From an uncultured Eubacteriales bacterium (lineage in GTDB: Bacteria > Bacillota > Clostridia > Oscillospirales > CAG-272): 25,659 bases of DNA. Positions within the stretch are counted from its first letter, which is position 1, and the number at the start of each line of letters is the position of its first letter. Made by a program: the position numbers and the translations under genes. The notes under the pieces were generated by a model. The model ran no database searches. It worked only from the letters and a program-made list of their open reading frames with translations, and was not told the origin of the DNA. Positions 1-8,006 of the stretch are shown in pieces. Location of the stretch: assembly GCA_900546635.1 (NCBI GenBank), contig URDS01000025.1:1-25659 (forward strand), written 5' to 3'.

Positions 1-1128
1 CCGTAAATCGTCCGCCGCTGCAACTCAGCACCGATGTATTGCTGCTTGTCCAGGTGAGCGTCTTATCCGTCGCATTGGCAGGACTTATCGTTGCGTTTAT
101 CTTTCCGGCAGTCCCCTCCCATGCGATAGTCGCGCCCGATGCCGTGCGCAGGCTAATGCTCTTTACAGGAATTACGTCTACGCAGTCGTCACAGTCGCAA
201 TCATCCGCACGAACGCAAACCGTTACATAAGTATATACCGACGTTTTATACGTAGAATGCACTTTGATTGACGTTTCCCCGTAATTTTTCGCGCGGATTC
301 TGCCGCTTCCGTCCACTTCCGCAACGGATGGATTCAAACTTGTAAAACCGACCTCCTGCGGCGCATCCGAGGGATGCACGAAAGCTTTCAGTACATATTC
401 GTCTCCCGGTTTCAGGCATATAGGATCTTTATATACCGTAATTGTACGCGGAACCGGTTTTACCGTGATTGTAATCGAGCCGTATACACCGTTTTTCGCA
501 TAGGCGCGTACAACCGCGCTGCCCGCCGAGCGTGCCGTAAATCGTCCGCCGCTGCAACTCAGCACCGATGTATTGCTGCTTGTCCAGGTAAGCGTCTTAT
601 CCGTCGCATTGCTCGGATATACCGTAGCACGAATTGTACCAGTTGCGCCGACATAGACCGTAGTTGTTCCCGAAACCATTTGCAAATTTACAGCGGTTAC
701 CGGTATATCCGTGCAATCATCGCAATCACAGCCGTCCGCACGAACACAGACCGTTACATATGTATACACCGACGTTTTAGATGCAGAGTATACTTTAATT
801 CGCGTTTCTCCGTAATTTTTGGCACAGATTCTGCCGCTTCCGTCCACTTCCGCAACAGATGGATTCGTACTGATATAACCGATTCCCTGCGGTGCATTCG
901 AGGGAAGCACAGAAGCTTCCAATACATACTCGCATCCCGGTTTCAGGCATACAGGATCCTTGGATACCGTAATCGAACGCGGAACTGCTCGTACCGTAAT
1001 GACAATCGAGCCGTATACACCGTTTTTCGCATAGGCGCGTACAACCGCGCTGCCAGCCGAGTGCGCCGTAAAGCTTCCGCCGCTGCAACTCAGCACCGAT
1101 GTATTGCTGCTTGTCCAGGTGAGCGTCT
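1..1128. repeat. Tandem 531/534-bp coding repeat (Big_2 domain pairs)
   Basis: The same block (start CCGTAA on the plus strand) recurs at 1, 535 and 1066, giving unit lengths of 534 and 531 bp. Around 11-62, 545-597 and 1076-1128 the copies are almost base-identical, including synonymous positions, while other parts of the unit have diverged. This indicates recent duplication or gene conversion inside the Big_2 gene. Confidence 0.85.
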
Positions 1129-1300
1129 GACATGTCGCATTGCTCGGACAAACCGTTGCATAGATCGTTCCGTCAGTCCCCGCCCATACGGTTGTCGCGC
1201 CTGATGCCATGCGCAGACTAACACTGTTTACAGCAATTATATCCGCGCAGTCATCACCGTAGCATATGTCTTCTATAGGGTATTCTTCTTCGTAACACAT
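1..1300 (-). CDS. Tandem Big_2 (bacterial Ig-like) domain protein, Cys-rich linkers, 3' end outside window
   Basis: An open frame of 433 codons runs on the minus strand from an ATG at 1300 to the left edge without a stop, so the C-terminus is missing. AGGAGA lies 7 bases before the ATG. The protein is built from Ig-like domains of about 80 residues of the Big_2 type (motifs such as LTWTSSNTSVLSC and NPSVAEVDGSGRI). They alternate in two subtypes that together form a 177-178-residue unit; two units are complete and a third begins. A Cys/Asp-rich linker (CDCDDC) lies at residues 191-196 and 368-373, and a related DDC motif is at the N-terminus (16-18). No signal peptide or membrane segment is visible: the N-terminus is acidic (MCYEEEYPIEDICYGDDC). 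Big_2 domains usually occur in surface proteins. The lack of a leader and the cysteines suggest a spore-coat or otherwise cross-linked protein, but that is inference; a phage-type or unusually exported protein is also possible. Confidence 0.85.
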   Translation of the reverse strand, partial: MCYEEEYPIEDICYGDDCADIIAVNSVSLRMASGATTVWAGTDGTIYATVCPSNATCQTLTWTSSNTSVLSCSGGSFTAHSAGSAVVRAYAKNGVYGSIVITVRAVPRSITVSKDPVCLKPGCEYVLEASVLPSNAPQGIGYISTNPSVAEVDGSGRICAKNYGETRIKVYSASKTSVYTYVTVCVRADGCDCDDCTDIPVTAVNLQMVSGTTTVYVGATGTIRATVYPSNATDKTLTWTSSNTSVLSCSGGRFTARSAGSAVVRAYAKNGVYGSITITVKPVPRTITVYKDPICLKPGDEYVLKAFVHPSDAPQEVGFTSLNPSVAEVDGSGRIRAKNYGETSIKVHSTYKTSVYTYVTVCVRADDCDCDDCVDVIPVKSISLRTASGATIAWEGTAGKINATISPANATDKTLTWTSSNTSVLSCSGGRFT

Positions 1301-1345
1301 TTTCTTTTCTCCTGATTTTTTGTTGTCGCCTTGCAAGGACGCTGA

Positions 1346-1374
1346 AGTCTACCATATATTTTTTCGTTTGTAAA
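1346..1374 (-). promoter_or_regulatory. Sigma-A-type promoter of the Big_2 gene
   Basis: On the minus strand a TTTACA -35 box (1374-1369) and a TAGACT -10 box (1351-1346) are 17 bases apart, about 45 bases upstream of the ATG at 1300. The -10 matches consensus at 4 of 6 positions. The rest of the gene-free stretch 1301-1577 is AT-rich, and I see nothing else definite in it. Confidence 0.5.
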
Positions 1375-1577
1375 TACTTTTTGTGCAAAACGTACAAATC
1401 TATATATTTTTGTCCCAAATCATTATATCTCGCTCTTTTTTGCACTATTTTGGTACGGTTTTAGCTCCGATTTACCGGTCTGTTTTTGTAACGACTTTCC
1501 ATGCATAATAGATATTCGACATTTTTTTCAGTTTCGTTTTTTTATCTTTACGACTATTATTATCTGTTATACATAAT

Positions 1578-1608
1578 AAAAAAGCGCTGTTTCAAACAGC
1601 GCTTTTTT
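1578..1608. terminator. Bidirectional Rho-independent terminator after coaD
   Basis: GCGCTG (1584-1589) and CAGCGC (1597-1602) form a stem around a TTTCAAA loop, flanked by A6 on one side and T6 on the other. It can therefore end transcription in both directions. It lies about 35 bases past the coaD stop and closes the uvrC-rsmD-coaD unit. Confidence 0.9.
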
Positions 1609-1641
1609 ATATCTGACACGCATCTGCCGCAAAGATAAAAC

Positions 1642-2133
1642 TCAAGCTGTGGGAAATTCCCGAAAATACTGTAACAACGCCTCCTCTTCTTTGGAAACAA
1701 ACATACTGATTTCATCGCCGCTGCACAGTCTCCGGCGCACCTCGGTAGAGCAAACTTCATGGTATTTGGGAGCGGCAAACAAAAAAACAGTATCCAAGCC
1801 GGCACGCTCAAAATTAAAATCAGCCATTTTGCGCTCATATTCCAAGTCCCCCATGTCCCGAATCCCGCGAACAAACACATCCGCATGCCGCTCGGATGCA
1901 AAATCAGCAACATACCCCTCGCAGATTTCAACCGACACGTTCTTGATTCCCGAAAGCGCAGCACACGCAAGCCGCATTCGCTGCATCGGCGTAAACATAT
2001 GCTGTTTCTCCGCATTCTGCGCCACGGCTACAATTACTCGGTCAAACAATACCGCTGCCCGCCGAACAACATCCGCATGTCCTATAGTCATAGGATCGAA
2101 GCTCCCCTGTACGACCGCAATTTTACCGCTCAT
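1642..2133 (-). CDS. coaD: Phosphopantetheine adenylyltransferase (CoaD)
   Basis: This enzyme transfers AMP from ATP to 4'-phosphopantetheine to make dephospho-CoA, the penultimate step of CoA synthesis, in the cytoplasm. The protein has 163 residues, normal for the family. It carries the nucleotidyltransferase signature GSFDPMTIGH near the N-terminus (the TxGH version of HxGH), the conserved RGIRDMGDLEYERKMADFN segment, and the C-terminal CSTEVRRRL motif corresponding to the usual ISSxxVR. The ATG at 2133 (MSGKIAVVQ) is chosen over the in-frame ATG at 2181. It matches where family members begin and has GAGGAG upstream; the longer form would add 16 atypical residues deep inside rsmD. With this start the gene overlaps the 3' end of rsmD by 11 bases, consistent with translational coupling. 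Confidence 0.96.
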   Translation of the reverse strand: MSGKIAVVQGSFDPMTIGHADVVRRAAVLFDRVIVAVAQNAEKQHMFTPMQRMRLACAALSGIKNVSVEICEGYVADFASERHADVFVRGIRDMGDLEYERKMADFNFERAGLDTVFLFAAPKYHEVCSTEVRRRLCSGDEISMFVSKEEEALLQYFREFPTA

Positions 2134-2716
2134 TTTCCCGCGTCTCCTCAAAATACTTTTCACCGGGTGTAAGAATATCAATATGCACTCTGCCGTAACC
2201 GCTGCTCTTCAAAGCGCAATACATTTCCGACAGCTTCTCGTCGCGTTCCAAAATCTCGCCCGTTTCGCTTTCGCAAATCAGCAAGCATCCGCGCGCCATT
2301 AATTCCGTTCGATACAACCGCCGAAGCGCATCTTCCAACGCGCCGGAAGCATAAGGCGGATCCAAAAAAATCAAGTCAAACGCAGTCCGTCCGGACGCCT
2401 TGCGCAAATAGCTGCGATAATCCGAAATCAGCGTTTTACTCTTCTCACGAAAATGTGTTTTTTCGATATTTTGCTTAACAACCTCCATTGCCTCGGCCGA
2501 AGCGTCCACGAACATACAAGACGCTGCGCCGCGGCTCAGCGCTTCCAGACCAAGTTGTCCGGAACCGGCAAACAAATCCAGTGCGCGCCGGTCGGAAAGA
2601 TCAAACTGGATCATAGAAAACAGCGCTTCTTTAGCGCGTTCCGAAGTGGGGCGCGTATTTTCACCTTCCGGCGTAAGCAATTTAGTTCCTCTGGCTGTAC
2701 CTGTTATAATTCTCAC
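2123..2716 (-). CDS. rsmD: 16S rRNA (guanine(966)-N(2))-methyltransferase RsmD
   Basis: RsmD uses S-adenosylmethionine to methylate N2 of G966 (E. coli numbering) in 16S rRNA during small-subunit assembly. The 197-residue protein shows the family opening MRIITGTARG, the Thr-Arg-Pro-Thr segment near residues 21-24, the SAM-binding LDLFAGSGQLGLEALSRGA motif around residues 46-64, and the catalytic DPPY of N-methyltransferases (FLDPPY). The start is GTG: the sequence GTGA at 2716-2713 holds both the rsmD start and the uvrC stop, a 4-base overlap typical of coupled translation. A G-rich stretch (GGGGGGAAGC) just upstream can serve as ribosome binding site. An rsmD-coaD pair is common in Firmicutes. 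Confidence 0.95.
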   Translation of the reverse strand: MRIITGTARGTKLLTPEGENTRPTSERAKEALFSMIQFDLSDRRALDLFAGSGQLGLEALSRGAASCMFVDASAEAMEVVKQNIEKTHFREKSKTLISDYRSYLRKASGRTAFDLIFLDPPYASGALEDALRRLYRTELMARGCLLICESETGEILERDEKLSEMYCALKSSGYGRVHIDILTPGEKYFEETRENER

Positions 2717-4563
2717 ACGCTTCCCCCCTGTTTTTCCGCAAAATATTGTGCGATTTTTTGAGCATCCTTCGCGGGAATGCCTTTTTTCTCCAATGTGCCG
2801 GCATCAACGCCCTTAAGCCCCGCAAGTCCCCCGGCCGCCTTTAAATATTTTTTGGCTTTTGCCGGACCGATCCCATTTATATTTTCCAGTACGGATTTTT
2901 TCAGAGTTTTTCGTTTTGCGCCGCTCATCTGACTTACCGAAAAACGATGAACCTCTTCCTGCAAACTAAATATAAAAACATAAATGCTTTGTTCACGCGC
3001 AATGCTGATATCCCGCGTTCCATCCGATAAAGCCCGTGTTTTATGATAGGCATCCTTGACCATTCCGTAAACCGGGATACTCAATCCCATTTCGGCGAGG
3101 AGCGCGCGTACAGAGGATACATGACCGGCGCCGCCGTCCAATAAAATTAAATCCGGCGCCTGTGAAAAACTTCCCTGTCCCCGTCCTAGGTGCGCAAGCC
3201 GCCGGGAAAGCGCCTCACGCATGGCGCCATAGTCATCTATACCCGCCGTTGTTCGAATCGTAAACGTCCTGTAATCTCGTTTTTTCAGGCGTCCGTTTTC
3301 GGCAACCACCATACCCGCGGTGATATGCTCCGTGCCGAGATTGGAAATATCATAAGCCTCAATCCGCACCGGCGGACTCGGCAAAGCCAAAAGTTTGCCG
3401 AGCTTATGCAGCATCTTGTTGTCACGTTCATTTTCCTGCATAAATTTCTCCGCTTTTTCACGCGCATTGTCCTGTACCATGTCACAAAGTTGACGCAATT
3501 CTCCGCGAAGCGGCGTATGCACCGAAACACGACGCCCCGCTTTTTCCGAAAGCAAATCCGAAAGCGCATCCAAACTTTCTTCGTCGTCTATACATTCGGC
3601 CAAAAGTATCTCTTTTGGAATATACGTGCGCTCAGAATAAAGCCCGCAAAGAAAGGTCGGGATTTCCTCGGCTTCAATGATCTCATCTGCCGAGAAAACA
3701 AATTCATCTTTATCCACGAGCATGCCGCTCCGAATATAAAATACCGATATTACGCTGCAGCGCTCCTCACTGTACAAAGCAACTACATCCTGATCCGCTT
3801 TCGGAGAGGAGACAACTTTTTGCCGCTGCGAAATTTTATCCAATGCCGCAATGCTGTCCCGACACCTGGCCGCAGCCTCAAAATTTTCCCGTTCGGCCAT
3901 ACGAAGCATGCGTGTTTCCAGTTCATTTTTCGCCAATTCAAAATCTCCGCCGAGTACGCGCAAAGCGGCGCTCACCGCCGCCGCATAGTCTTCCTTAGAT
4001 GCATTTTTTCGGCAAGCGCCCATGCACTGGCCGATTTGATAATACACACAAGGACGTCCCCTGCCAATGTCCCGCGGAAATTGGCGCTTACAATTCGGCA
4101 ATCCGAGCGTCTTACAAAGCGTATCCACAATGTTATACGCAATCCCCGCCCCCGAATAAGGCCCAAAATATTTTGCTTTATCCGCCCCGCGGGTGCGCGT
4201 CACAACTAAGCGCGGATATTCTTCTCCGACACTTACCTTTATATAAGGATACGATTTGGAATCCTTTAAATTAATATTATATTTAGGATAATATTCCTTA
4301 ATCAGAACATTTTCCAAGGTGAGCGCTTCCATCTCAGTATCGCAAAGGAAAAAATCAAAATCATGAACGGCCGAAACCATCTTCGCCGTTTTTAAATTCT
4401 TTTGACTGTTTTGAAAGTATTGGGATACCCGATTTTTAAGCTTTCGAGACTTACCTACATAAATTACCGTGCCGTTTTCATTTTTCATCAGGTAAACACC
4501 CGGACGCACGGGCAAAGAATTTGCCTTTTCCAACAACCGCGGCAAACGCTTATTTTCCATCAT
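2713..4563 (-). CDS. uvrC: Excinuclease ABC subunit C (UvrC)
   Basis: UvrC makes the two incisions on either side of a DNA lesion in nucleotide excision repair, acting with UvrA and UvrB. The 616 residues show all expected parts in order. An N-terminal GIY-YIG nuclease spans about residues 15-95 (GVYLM, VIYVGKS, KNRVSQYF, and the EMEALTLENVLIKEYYPKYN segment with the catalytic Glu). A cysteine region (CVYYQIGQCMGAC) follows, then a UVR motif near 205-240 that contacts UvrB. The RNase H-like second nuclease has EAYDISNLG and LLDGGAGHV, and a C-terminal helix-hairpin-helix pair starts at INGIGPAKAKKYL. The ATG at 4563 has GGAGG five bases upstream; the next codon is also ATG, so the start could be one residue later. 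It is the first gene of the uvrC-rsmD-coaD unit, 123 bases downstream of HPr. Confidence 0.97.
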   Translation of the reverse strand: MMENKRLPRLLEKANSLPVRPGVYLMKNENGTVIYVGKSRKLKNRVSQYFQNSQKNLKTAKMVSAVHDFDFFLCDTEMEALTLENVLIKEYYPKYNINLKDSKSYPYIKVSVGEEYPRLVVTRTRGADKAKYFGPYSGAGIAYNIVDTLCKTLGLPNCKRQFPRDIGRGRPCVYYQIGQCMGACRKNASKEDYAAAVSAALRVLGGDFELAKNELETRMLRMAERENFEAAARCRDSIAALDKISQRQKVVSSPKADQDVVALYSEERCSVISVFYIRSGMLVDKDEFVFSADEIIEAEEIPTFLCGLYSERTYIPKEILLAECIDDEESLDALSDLLSEKAGRRVSVHTPLRGELRQLCDMVQDNAREKAEKFMQENERDNKMLHKLGKLLALPSPPVRIEAYDISNLGTEHITAGMVVAENGRLKKRDYRTFTIRTTAGIDDYGAMREALSRRLAHLGRGQGSFSQAPDLILLDGGAGHVSSVRALLAEMGLSIPVYGMVKDAYHKTRALSDGTRDISIAREQSIYVFIFSLQEEVHRFSVSQMSGAKRKTLKKSVLENINGIGPAKAKKYLKAAGGLAGLKGVDAGTLEKKGIPAKDAQKIAQYFAEKQGGSV

Positions 4564-4629
4564 ACGAACCTCCGATTTTCAACTTCCTCATTCGTCAGTC
4601 AAAGAATGCGCGGGGCTGAAATACGAAAT

Positions 4630-4667
4630 TTGGGCGATCACAACGAATAACCGTTATGCTCGCCCAA
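4630..4667 (-). terminator. Hairpin between HPr and uvrC, likely terminator
   Basis: TTGGGCGA (4630-4637) and TCGCCCAA (4660-4667) form an 8-bp stem; AACG and CGTT inside it can extend the pairing. It lies 20 bases past the HPr stop. On the minus strand it is followed only by ATTTCGTATTTC, a poor T-run, so termination may be partial and uvrC may be read partly from the HPr promoter. Confidence 0.5.
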
Positions 4668-4686
4668 TACTCATTTTTATCTTTGC

Positions 4687-4950
4687 TTATTCGTTGAAAC
4701 CGTTCTCAATTAGTTCCTCAAGCCCATCCAGCGCCTCTTTTTCATCTGAACCGTCAGCTACCAGCGTAATTGTCATACCATTGACAATTCCGAGAGACAG
4801 CACGCCGAGAAGGCTCTTCGCATTCACGCTCCGGTCATCTTTCTCCACCCAAATTGAACTTTTGTAAGAATTGGCTTTCTGAATAAAGAATGTGGCCGGT
4901 CTTGCATGCAAACCAACGCTGTTTTTGATCGTAACTTCACGGGTCATCAT
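4687..4950 (-). CDS. ptsH: HPr phosphocarrier protein
   Basis: HPr carries a phosphoryl group on a histidine from enzyme I to sugar-specific EIIA proteins. In Firmicutes it is also phosphorylated on Ser46 by HPr kinase to drive CcpA-dependent catabolite control. The 87-residue protein has the active-site segment GLHARPA and the serine site NAKSLLGVLSLG. With the first of two adjacent ATG codons as start, these residues fall exactly at His15 and Ser46. That ATG also has the better spacing (10 bases) from AAAGGAG. His15 excludes the regulatory paralogue Crh, which lacks it. No ptsI or EII gene is adjacent; the gene stands alone between its own promoter and a hairpin, as lone HPr genes often do in Clostridia. 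Confidence 0.93.
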   Translation of the reverse strand: MMTREVTIKNSVGLHARPATFFIQKANSYKSSIWVEKDDRSVNAKSLLGVLSLGIVNGMTITLVADGSDEKEALDGLEELIENGFNE

Positions 4951-5022
4951 CAGAAATACGCTCCTTTATCCTTAACAATATCCGTTTATCATGCTGATTA
5001 TTTGGTTCATATCTTATAAAAT

Positions 5023-5051
5023 AGTATAGCAAATTTACAGTATAAATGCAA
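5023..5051 (-). promoter_or_regulatory. Sigma-A-type promoter of the HPr gene
   Basis: On the minus strand TTGCAT (5051-5046) and TATACT (5028-5023) are separated by exactly 17 bases, about 75 bases before the HPr start. I see no clear cre-like operator overlapping it. Confidence 0.7.
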
Positions 5052-5095
5052 GGGTTTTTAAGATTTTTTTAATTTTAGTGAGAATAGACAATTTC

Positions 5096-5575
5096 TTATT
5101 GTAATTCAACACCGGTTATCAAAATATTTACATTAATCTTCGGCAAATATACAAGCGTAGTCATGCCGGGCGCAATATATTGAGTGCCGCCGATCAAAAA
5201 ACCGCTCTCACTCATCTTCCCCTCGCTGACAAAAGATCCGACAATATCTACACGTTCAAGGCCGGACGCAACTTCCACAACGGCTCCATCATCTTCGATA
5301 TATAGGATCGCAGGTGTTGCGGCAACACTTTCACCGATCATTCTCCCCATATTACAGCCAAGCGATTCACTGTATACAAGGTCGCCGTCTCCAAAACAAT
5401 CGACGGACGCAGCCTGAACATTACTGATGCTGAATGAAATCACGGCAGTCTGCGTTTCAAGTTTTTCATCTGTACTCTTTTTCCCGCTGCGCAAAAAGAC
5501 ACCCGCAATACATAAAACAACAACGGCAAAAATGACAAAATCCAATATATTAATTCTGAATTTTTTAGCAGCCAT
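5096..5575 (-). CDS. DUF4330-type single-pass membrane protein, second copy
   Basis: A 159-residue protein with a short basic N-terminus (MAAKKFRINILD), one hydrophobic segment at about residues 10-28 (FVIFAVVVLCIAGVFL) and a mostly beta-rich, presumably extracytoplasmic remainder. The overall form matches DUF4330; the function of that family is unknown. The ATG at 5575 is preferred over the GTG at 5590: GGAGGGG lies just before it, whereas the GTG start would place that sequence inside the coding region. It directly follows a related gene (only a few bases separate them) and is last in the rimM-trmD-ligase unit. With the adjacent copy it forms a tandem pair with low sequence identity but the same topology. 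A link to envelope polysaccharide assembly is suggested only by position. Confidence 0.8.
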   Translation of the reverse strand: MAAKKFRINILDFVIFAVVVLCIAGVFLRSGKKSTDEKLETQTAVISFSISNVQAASVDCFGDGDLVYSESLGCNMGRMIGESVAATPAILYIEDDGAVVEVASGLERVDIVGSFVSEGKMSESGFLIGGTQYIAPGMTTLVYLPKINVNILITGVELQ

Positions 5576-5586
5576 TTTTCCCCTCC

Positions 5587-6075
5587 TCACTCAACCCGCA
5601 TAGCACTGATATAGCCGGTGCCCGCGAAATTTTTTGTATGAATGCTCAGCCCTGCGCCGACGCCCATTTTTATGCCGTTCACGTAATACATTTCCCCGGA
5701 AATATATCCGTTTGCAAGAATTGTTATCTCAAGTGTAATATAGGAAGGGTGCTCCGCGGCGACCATTTCACCGGTTTCGGAATCATATACATCCATAACA
5801 TACGGAGAATATTTTATCGACTGCACAGTCCCAAGCCCCTGGCGCTTCTGCGCGTCAATAACAACATCGCCGCTTTTTACTTTATTGGCGAACTCGCTTC
5901 TGAGTCCGCGGAACTGAATTGTATACTCCACCGTCACATCTGTTTTTGCAGCCGCATCTGTCCCAAACGCATTAGCAAGCATCAAAACGCAAAATGTAAT
6001 CACGCCTGCAATTGCAACGGTTATGAGAATATCCACAATATTGACGCGGATTCCCTTTTTTTCTTCCCCAATCAT
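5587..6075 (-). CDS. DUF4330-type single-pass membrane protein, first copy
   Basis: A 162-residue protein with basic N-terminus (MIGEEKKGIRVNIVD), one transmembrane segment at about 14-35 (ILITVAIAGVITFCVLMLANAF) and a beta-rich C-terminal part ending in an SxHTKNFAGTGYI region. The N-terminal NIVDILI-plus-helix arrangement and the length fit DUF4330; no enzymatic motif is visible. The ATG at 6075 overlaps the ligase stop by 4 bases (ATGA) and has GAGGGAGGG five bases upstream, so translation is probably coupled. The likely topology is N-in with the globular part outside. Its role may be as accessory to the polymerase or ligase encoded just upstream, but this rests on gene order alone. Confidence 0.8.
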   Translation of the reverse strand: MIGEEKKGIRVNIVDILITVAIAGVITFCVLMLANAFGTDAAAKTDVTVEYTIQFRGLRSEFANKVKSGDVVIDAQKRQGLGTVQSIKYSPYVMDVYDSETGEMVAAEHPSYITLEITILANGYISGEMYYVNGIKMGVGAGLSIHTKNFAGTGYISAMRVE

Positions 6076-8006
6076 AATAGCCCTCCCTCGATTGTTATAT
6101 CCGCAGCATTTTCGCTCAATGCCGATCCCTTTCGCTTTCGCTTCTCCGCATCAATTCTCCGCGCGGCGGACGCAATACCGATCACGACCCAAAAAACAAA
6201 GAATACGCGGTAATTATACCAAATATAATCCGTCATTCCCTGCACAAGCGCAGCCAAGATACCGCAAACCGCGCCGCAGCCAATCAACCGGACTCCTTTG
6301 TCTTCTCCGCATTTGGCCAATGAAAATCCGCTTTGCAAAAAGCAAAACAGCAATGCCGCGAAAATCAGAAATCCCGGAATACCGACTTCAATAAAAAGCT
6401 GCAAAAACAAATTGTGCGCATGCGGCGCTTTTTCAATACCGGCAAACGAATAATATGGATATATCCGGTCAAACGCGCTCTCGCCGACACCGATTCCGGT
6501 CCATGCATAATCGGAGGCCAAGTTCATGCTGCCCCGCCAGATATATACACGATAGTTGGTGGAAGTATCCGTCAGATCGCCAATACTGGAAAAGCGGGCT
6601 AAAATACTTTCCGGCAGATACGGAATCAGAAACGGCAATGCACATACGCCGGTTACCAGAAACGCCATTGATTTCCGGCTCCACATAAGCAAAAAGATCA
6701 CCGCGGCAAGCAAAAATCCCAGCCAAGCGCCGCGCGCCCAAGTATAGATCAAACAAACAGCCCCTACTGCAAAAGCGACCATGGAAGAAGATTTTGCAGT
6801 CAACGAGCGCTCACTGATTGCAGCGGCTGCAAGAATCGGAAGCAACAGGATAAAATATTGTCCCAACATATTCGGGTTTTCAAACGTGGAAACAACGCGG
6901 CCGCCGATGCTGTCAAACATCTCCGTATCAATCCATTCCGTCGAAATATTTCCCGTAAAGTTTTGATACAGTCCATACAGCCCTACCAAAAAGAGCGAAA
7001 GACAAAGCGCGCGTACAGCCCGTTTGAGGTTATCCTTGGAATTTAAAAGTCCAACCGATAAGAAATACCCCAAAATCAACACCGTATAAATCAGCGCCGA
7101 GCGCAAGGACAACGTACCGCCGTACGTAACAATGCCGCCGAACAGCATAACGGCCATAAAGCAAGCAACCAGAAAGTCCAGAAGCTCAAACCGAAAATAC
7201 CGTTTTCCCAGCATCAATTTAATCAGAAAACAAAACATAACATATCCGGTCAGCAGCGCAAGCAAAATGGTCGGTCGGCCGACAATCACAAAAAACGGCA
7301 ACCCCATCAAAATCATATAAAAACCGCATTCCGGATTCAAAAGCACCAGATAAGCCAAAATCAAGCCGATCATTCCCAAAAGCAGGAAAGCGGGATTGAT
7401 AAAACAAGAAAGAAGGCCGAAAGGCAATCCTAAAATAAAAGCAACATTTTTTCTTCCGGTTGCCTTTTCAGACACCGAAAACATACGTTCCGGGAATCCA
7501 AAAAAGTCAATAAACAGTCTGCCGAAAATCGAACTTTTCTGCACCGCCGCGCAAAGCGGCTGCTTTGAAAATAAAAAAGGCAATCCAATCAAAATCATTG
7601 CTGCGGATACAATGCCGAAAACAAAACTTTTCCTGTCTTGATACACAAGATACAAAATAAACTGCGCCAGCAAAGAATAAAAACCGGAGGAAAGTAAGAA
7701 CACACCGATTACACGAAGCGAAAGGCGGCTGAGATACCGCATCATGGACGCAATCGCCGTGACATATACGCTGTCCTCCATGCTGGACGCCAAATAATGA
7801 CGTATACGGCTGCGCCGGCCGCATACCGCGCCGGAAAATGCACTGCTATCAAACACTTCGCAAATATCGTCATACGAACCAAACAAAAAGCTGTAAAGTC
7901 CTCTGCCGAGCTTGCGGTACAAAAAACTGCCGATCCGGTCAAAAGTCCGACAAATCGCACTGCCTGATACAAGTTCGCGAAACCATTGTCCAAATCCTGT
8001 TTTCAT
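6072..8006 (-). CDS. O-antigen ligase / Wzy-like polytopic membrane protein
   Basis: A 644-residue protein with roughly a dozen hydrophobic segments from about residue 95 onward and a Wzy_C (O-antigen ligase) signature. The typical features are STFENPNMLGQY (373-384), a polar RGAWLG before a helix (425-430), a long loop with NYRVYIWRG and GIGVGESAF (484-512), and PHAHNLFLQ (528-536), whose His and preceding Arg residues are functionally important in the family. Such proteins join or polymerise lipid-linked glycans at the outer face of the membrane. In a Firmicute the substrate would be a capsule, teichuronic-acid-like or other wall glycan rather than LPS. The first 90 residues are an unusually long, soluble-looking, basic extension. 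The ATG overlaps the trmD stop by 4 bases. No glycosyltransferases are adjacent, so the substrate cannot be inferred. Confidence 0.88.
   Translation of the reverse strand: MKTGFGQWFRELVSGSAICRTFDRIGSFLYRKLGRGLYSFLFGSYDDICEVFDSSAFSGAVCGRRSRIRHYLASSMEDSVYVTAIASMMRYLSRLSLRVIGVFLLSSGFYSLLAQFILYLVYQDRKSFVFGIVSAAMILIGLPFLFSKQPLCAAVQKSSIFGRLFIDFFGFPERMFSVSEKATGRKNVAFILGLPFGLLSCFINPAFLLLGMIGLILAYLVLLNPECGFYMILMGLPFFVIVGRPTILLALLTGYVMFCFLIKLMLGKRYFRFELLDFLVACFMAVMLFGGIVTYGGTLSLRSALIYTVLILGYFLSVGLLNSKDNLKRAVRALCLSLFLVGLYGLYQNFTGNISTEWIDTEMFDSIGGRVVSTFENPNMLGQYFILLLPILAAAAISERSLTAKSSSMVAFAVGAVCLIYTWARGAWLGFLLAAVIFLLMWSRKSMAFLVTGVCALPFLIPYLPESILARFSSIGDLTDTSTNYRVYIWRGSMNLASDYAWTGIGVGESAFDRIYPYYSFAGIEKAPHAHNLFLQLFIEVGIPGFLIFAALLFCFLQSGFSLAKCGEDKGVRLIGCGAVCGILAALVQGMTDYIWYNYRVFFVFWVVIGIASAARRIDAEKRKRKGSALSENAADITIEGGLL

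Noticed and set aside
1..1128. CRISPR-like or satellite array
   Set aside because: The repeats are about 531-534 bp long, in frame and coding for Ig-like domains.
374..1204. 276-codon plus-strand open frame opposite the Big_2 gene
   Set aside because: Its product is low-complexity, Arg/Tyr/Cys-rich antisense of the Ig-like repeats, with no ribosome binding site. The minus-strand frame shows a recognisable domain family, a start site and a promoter.
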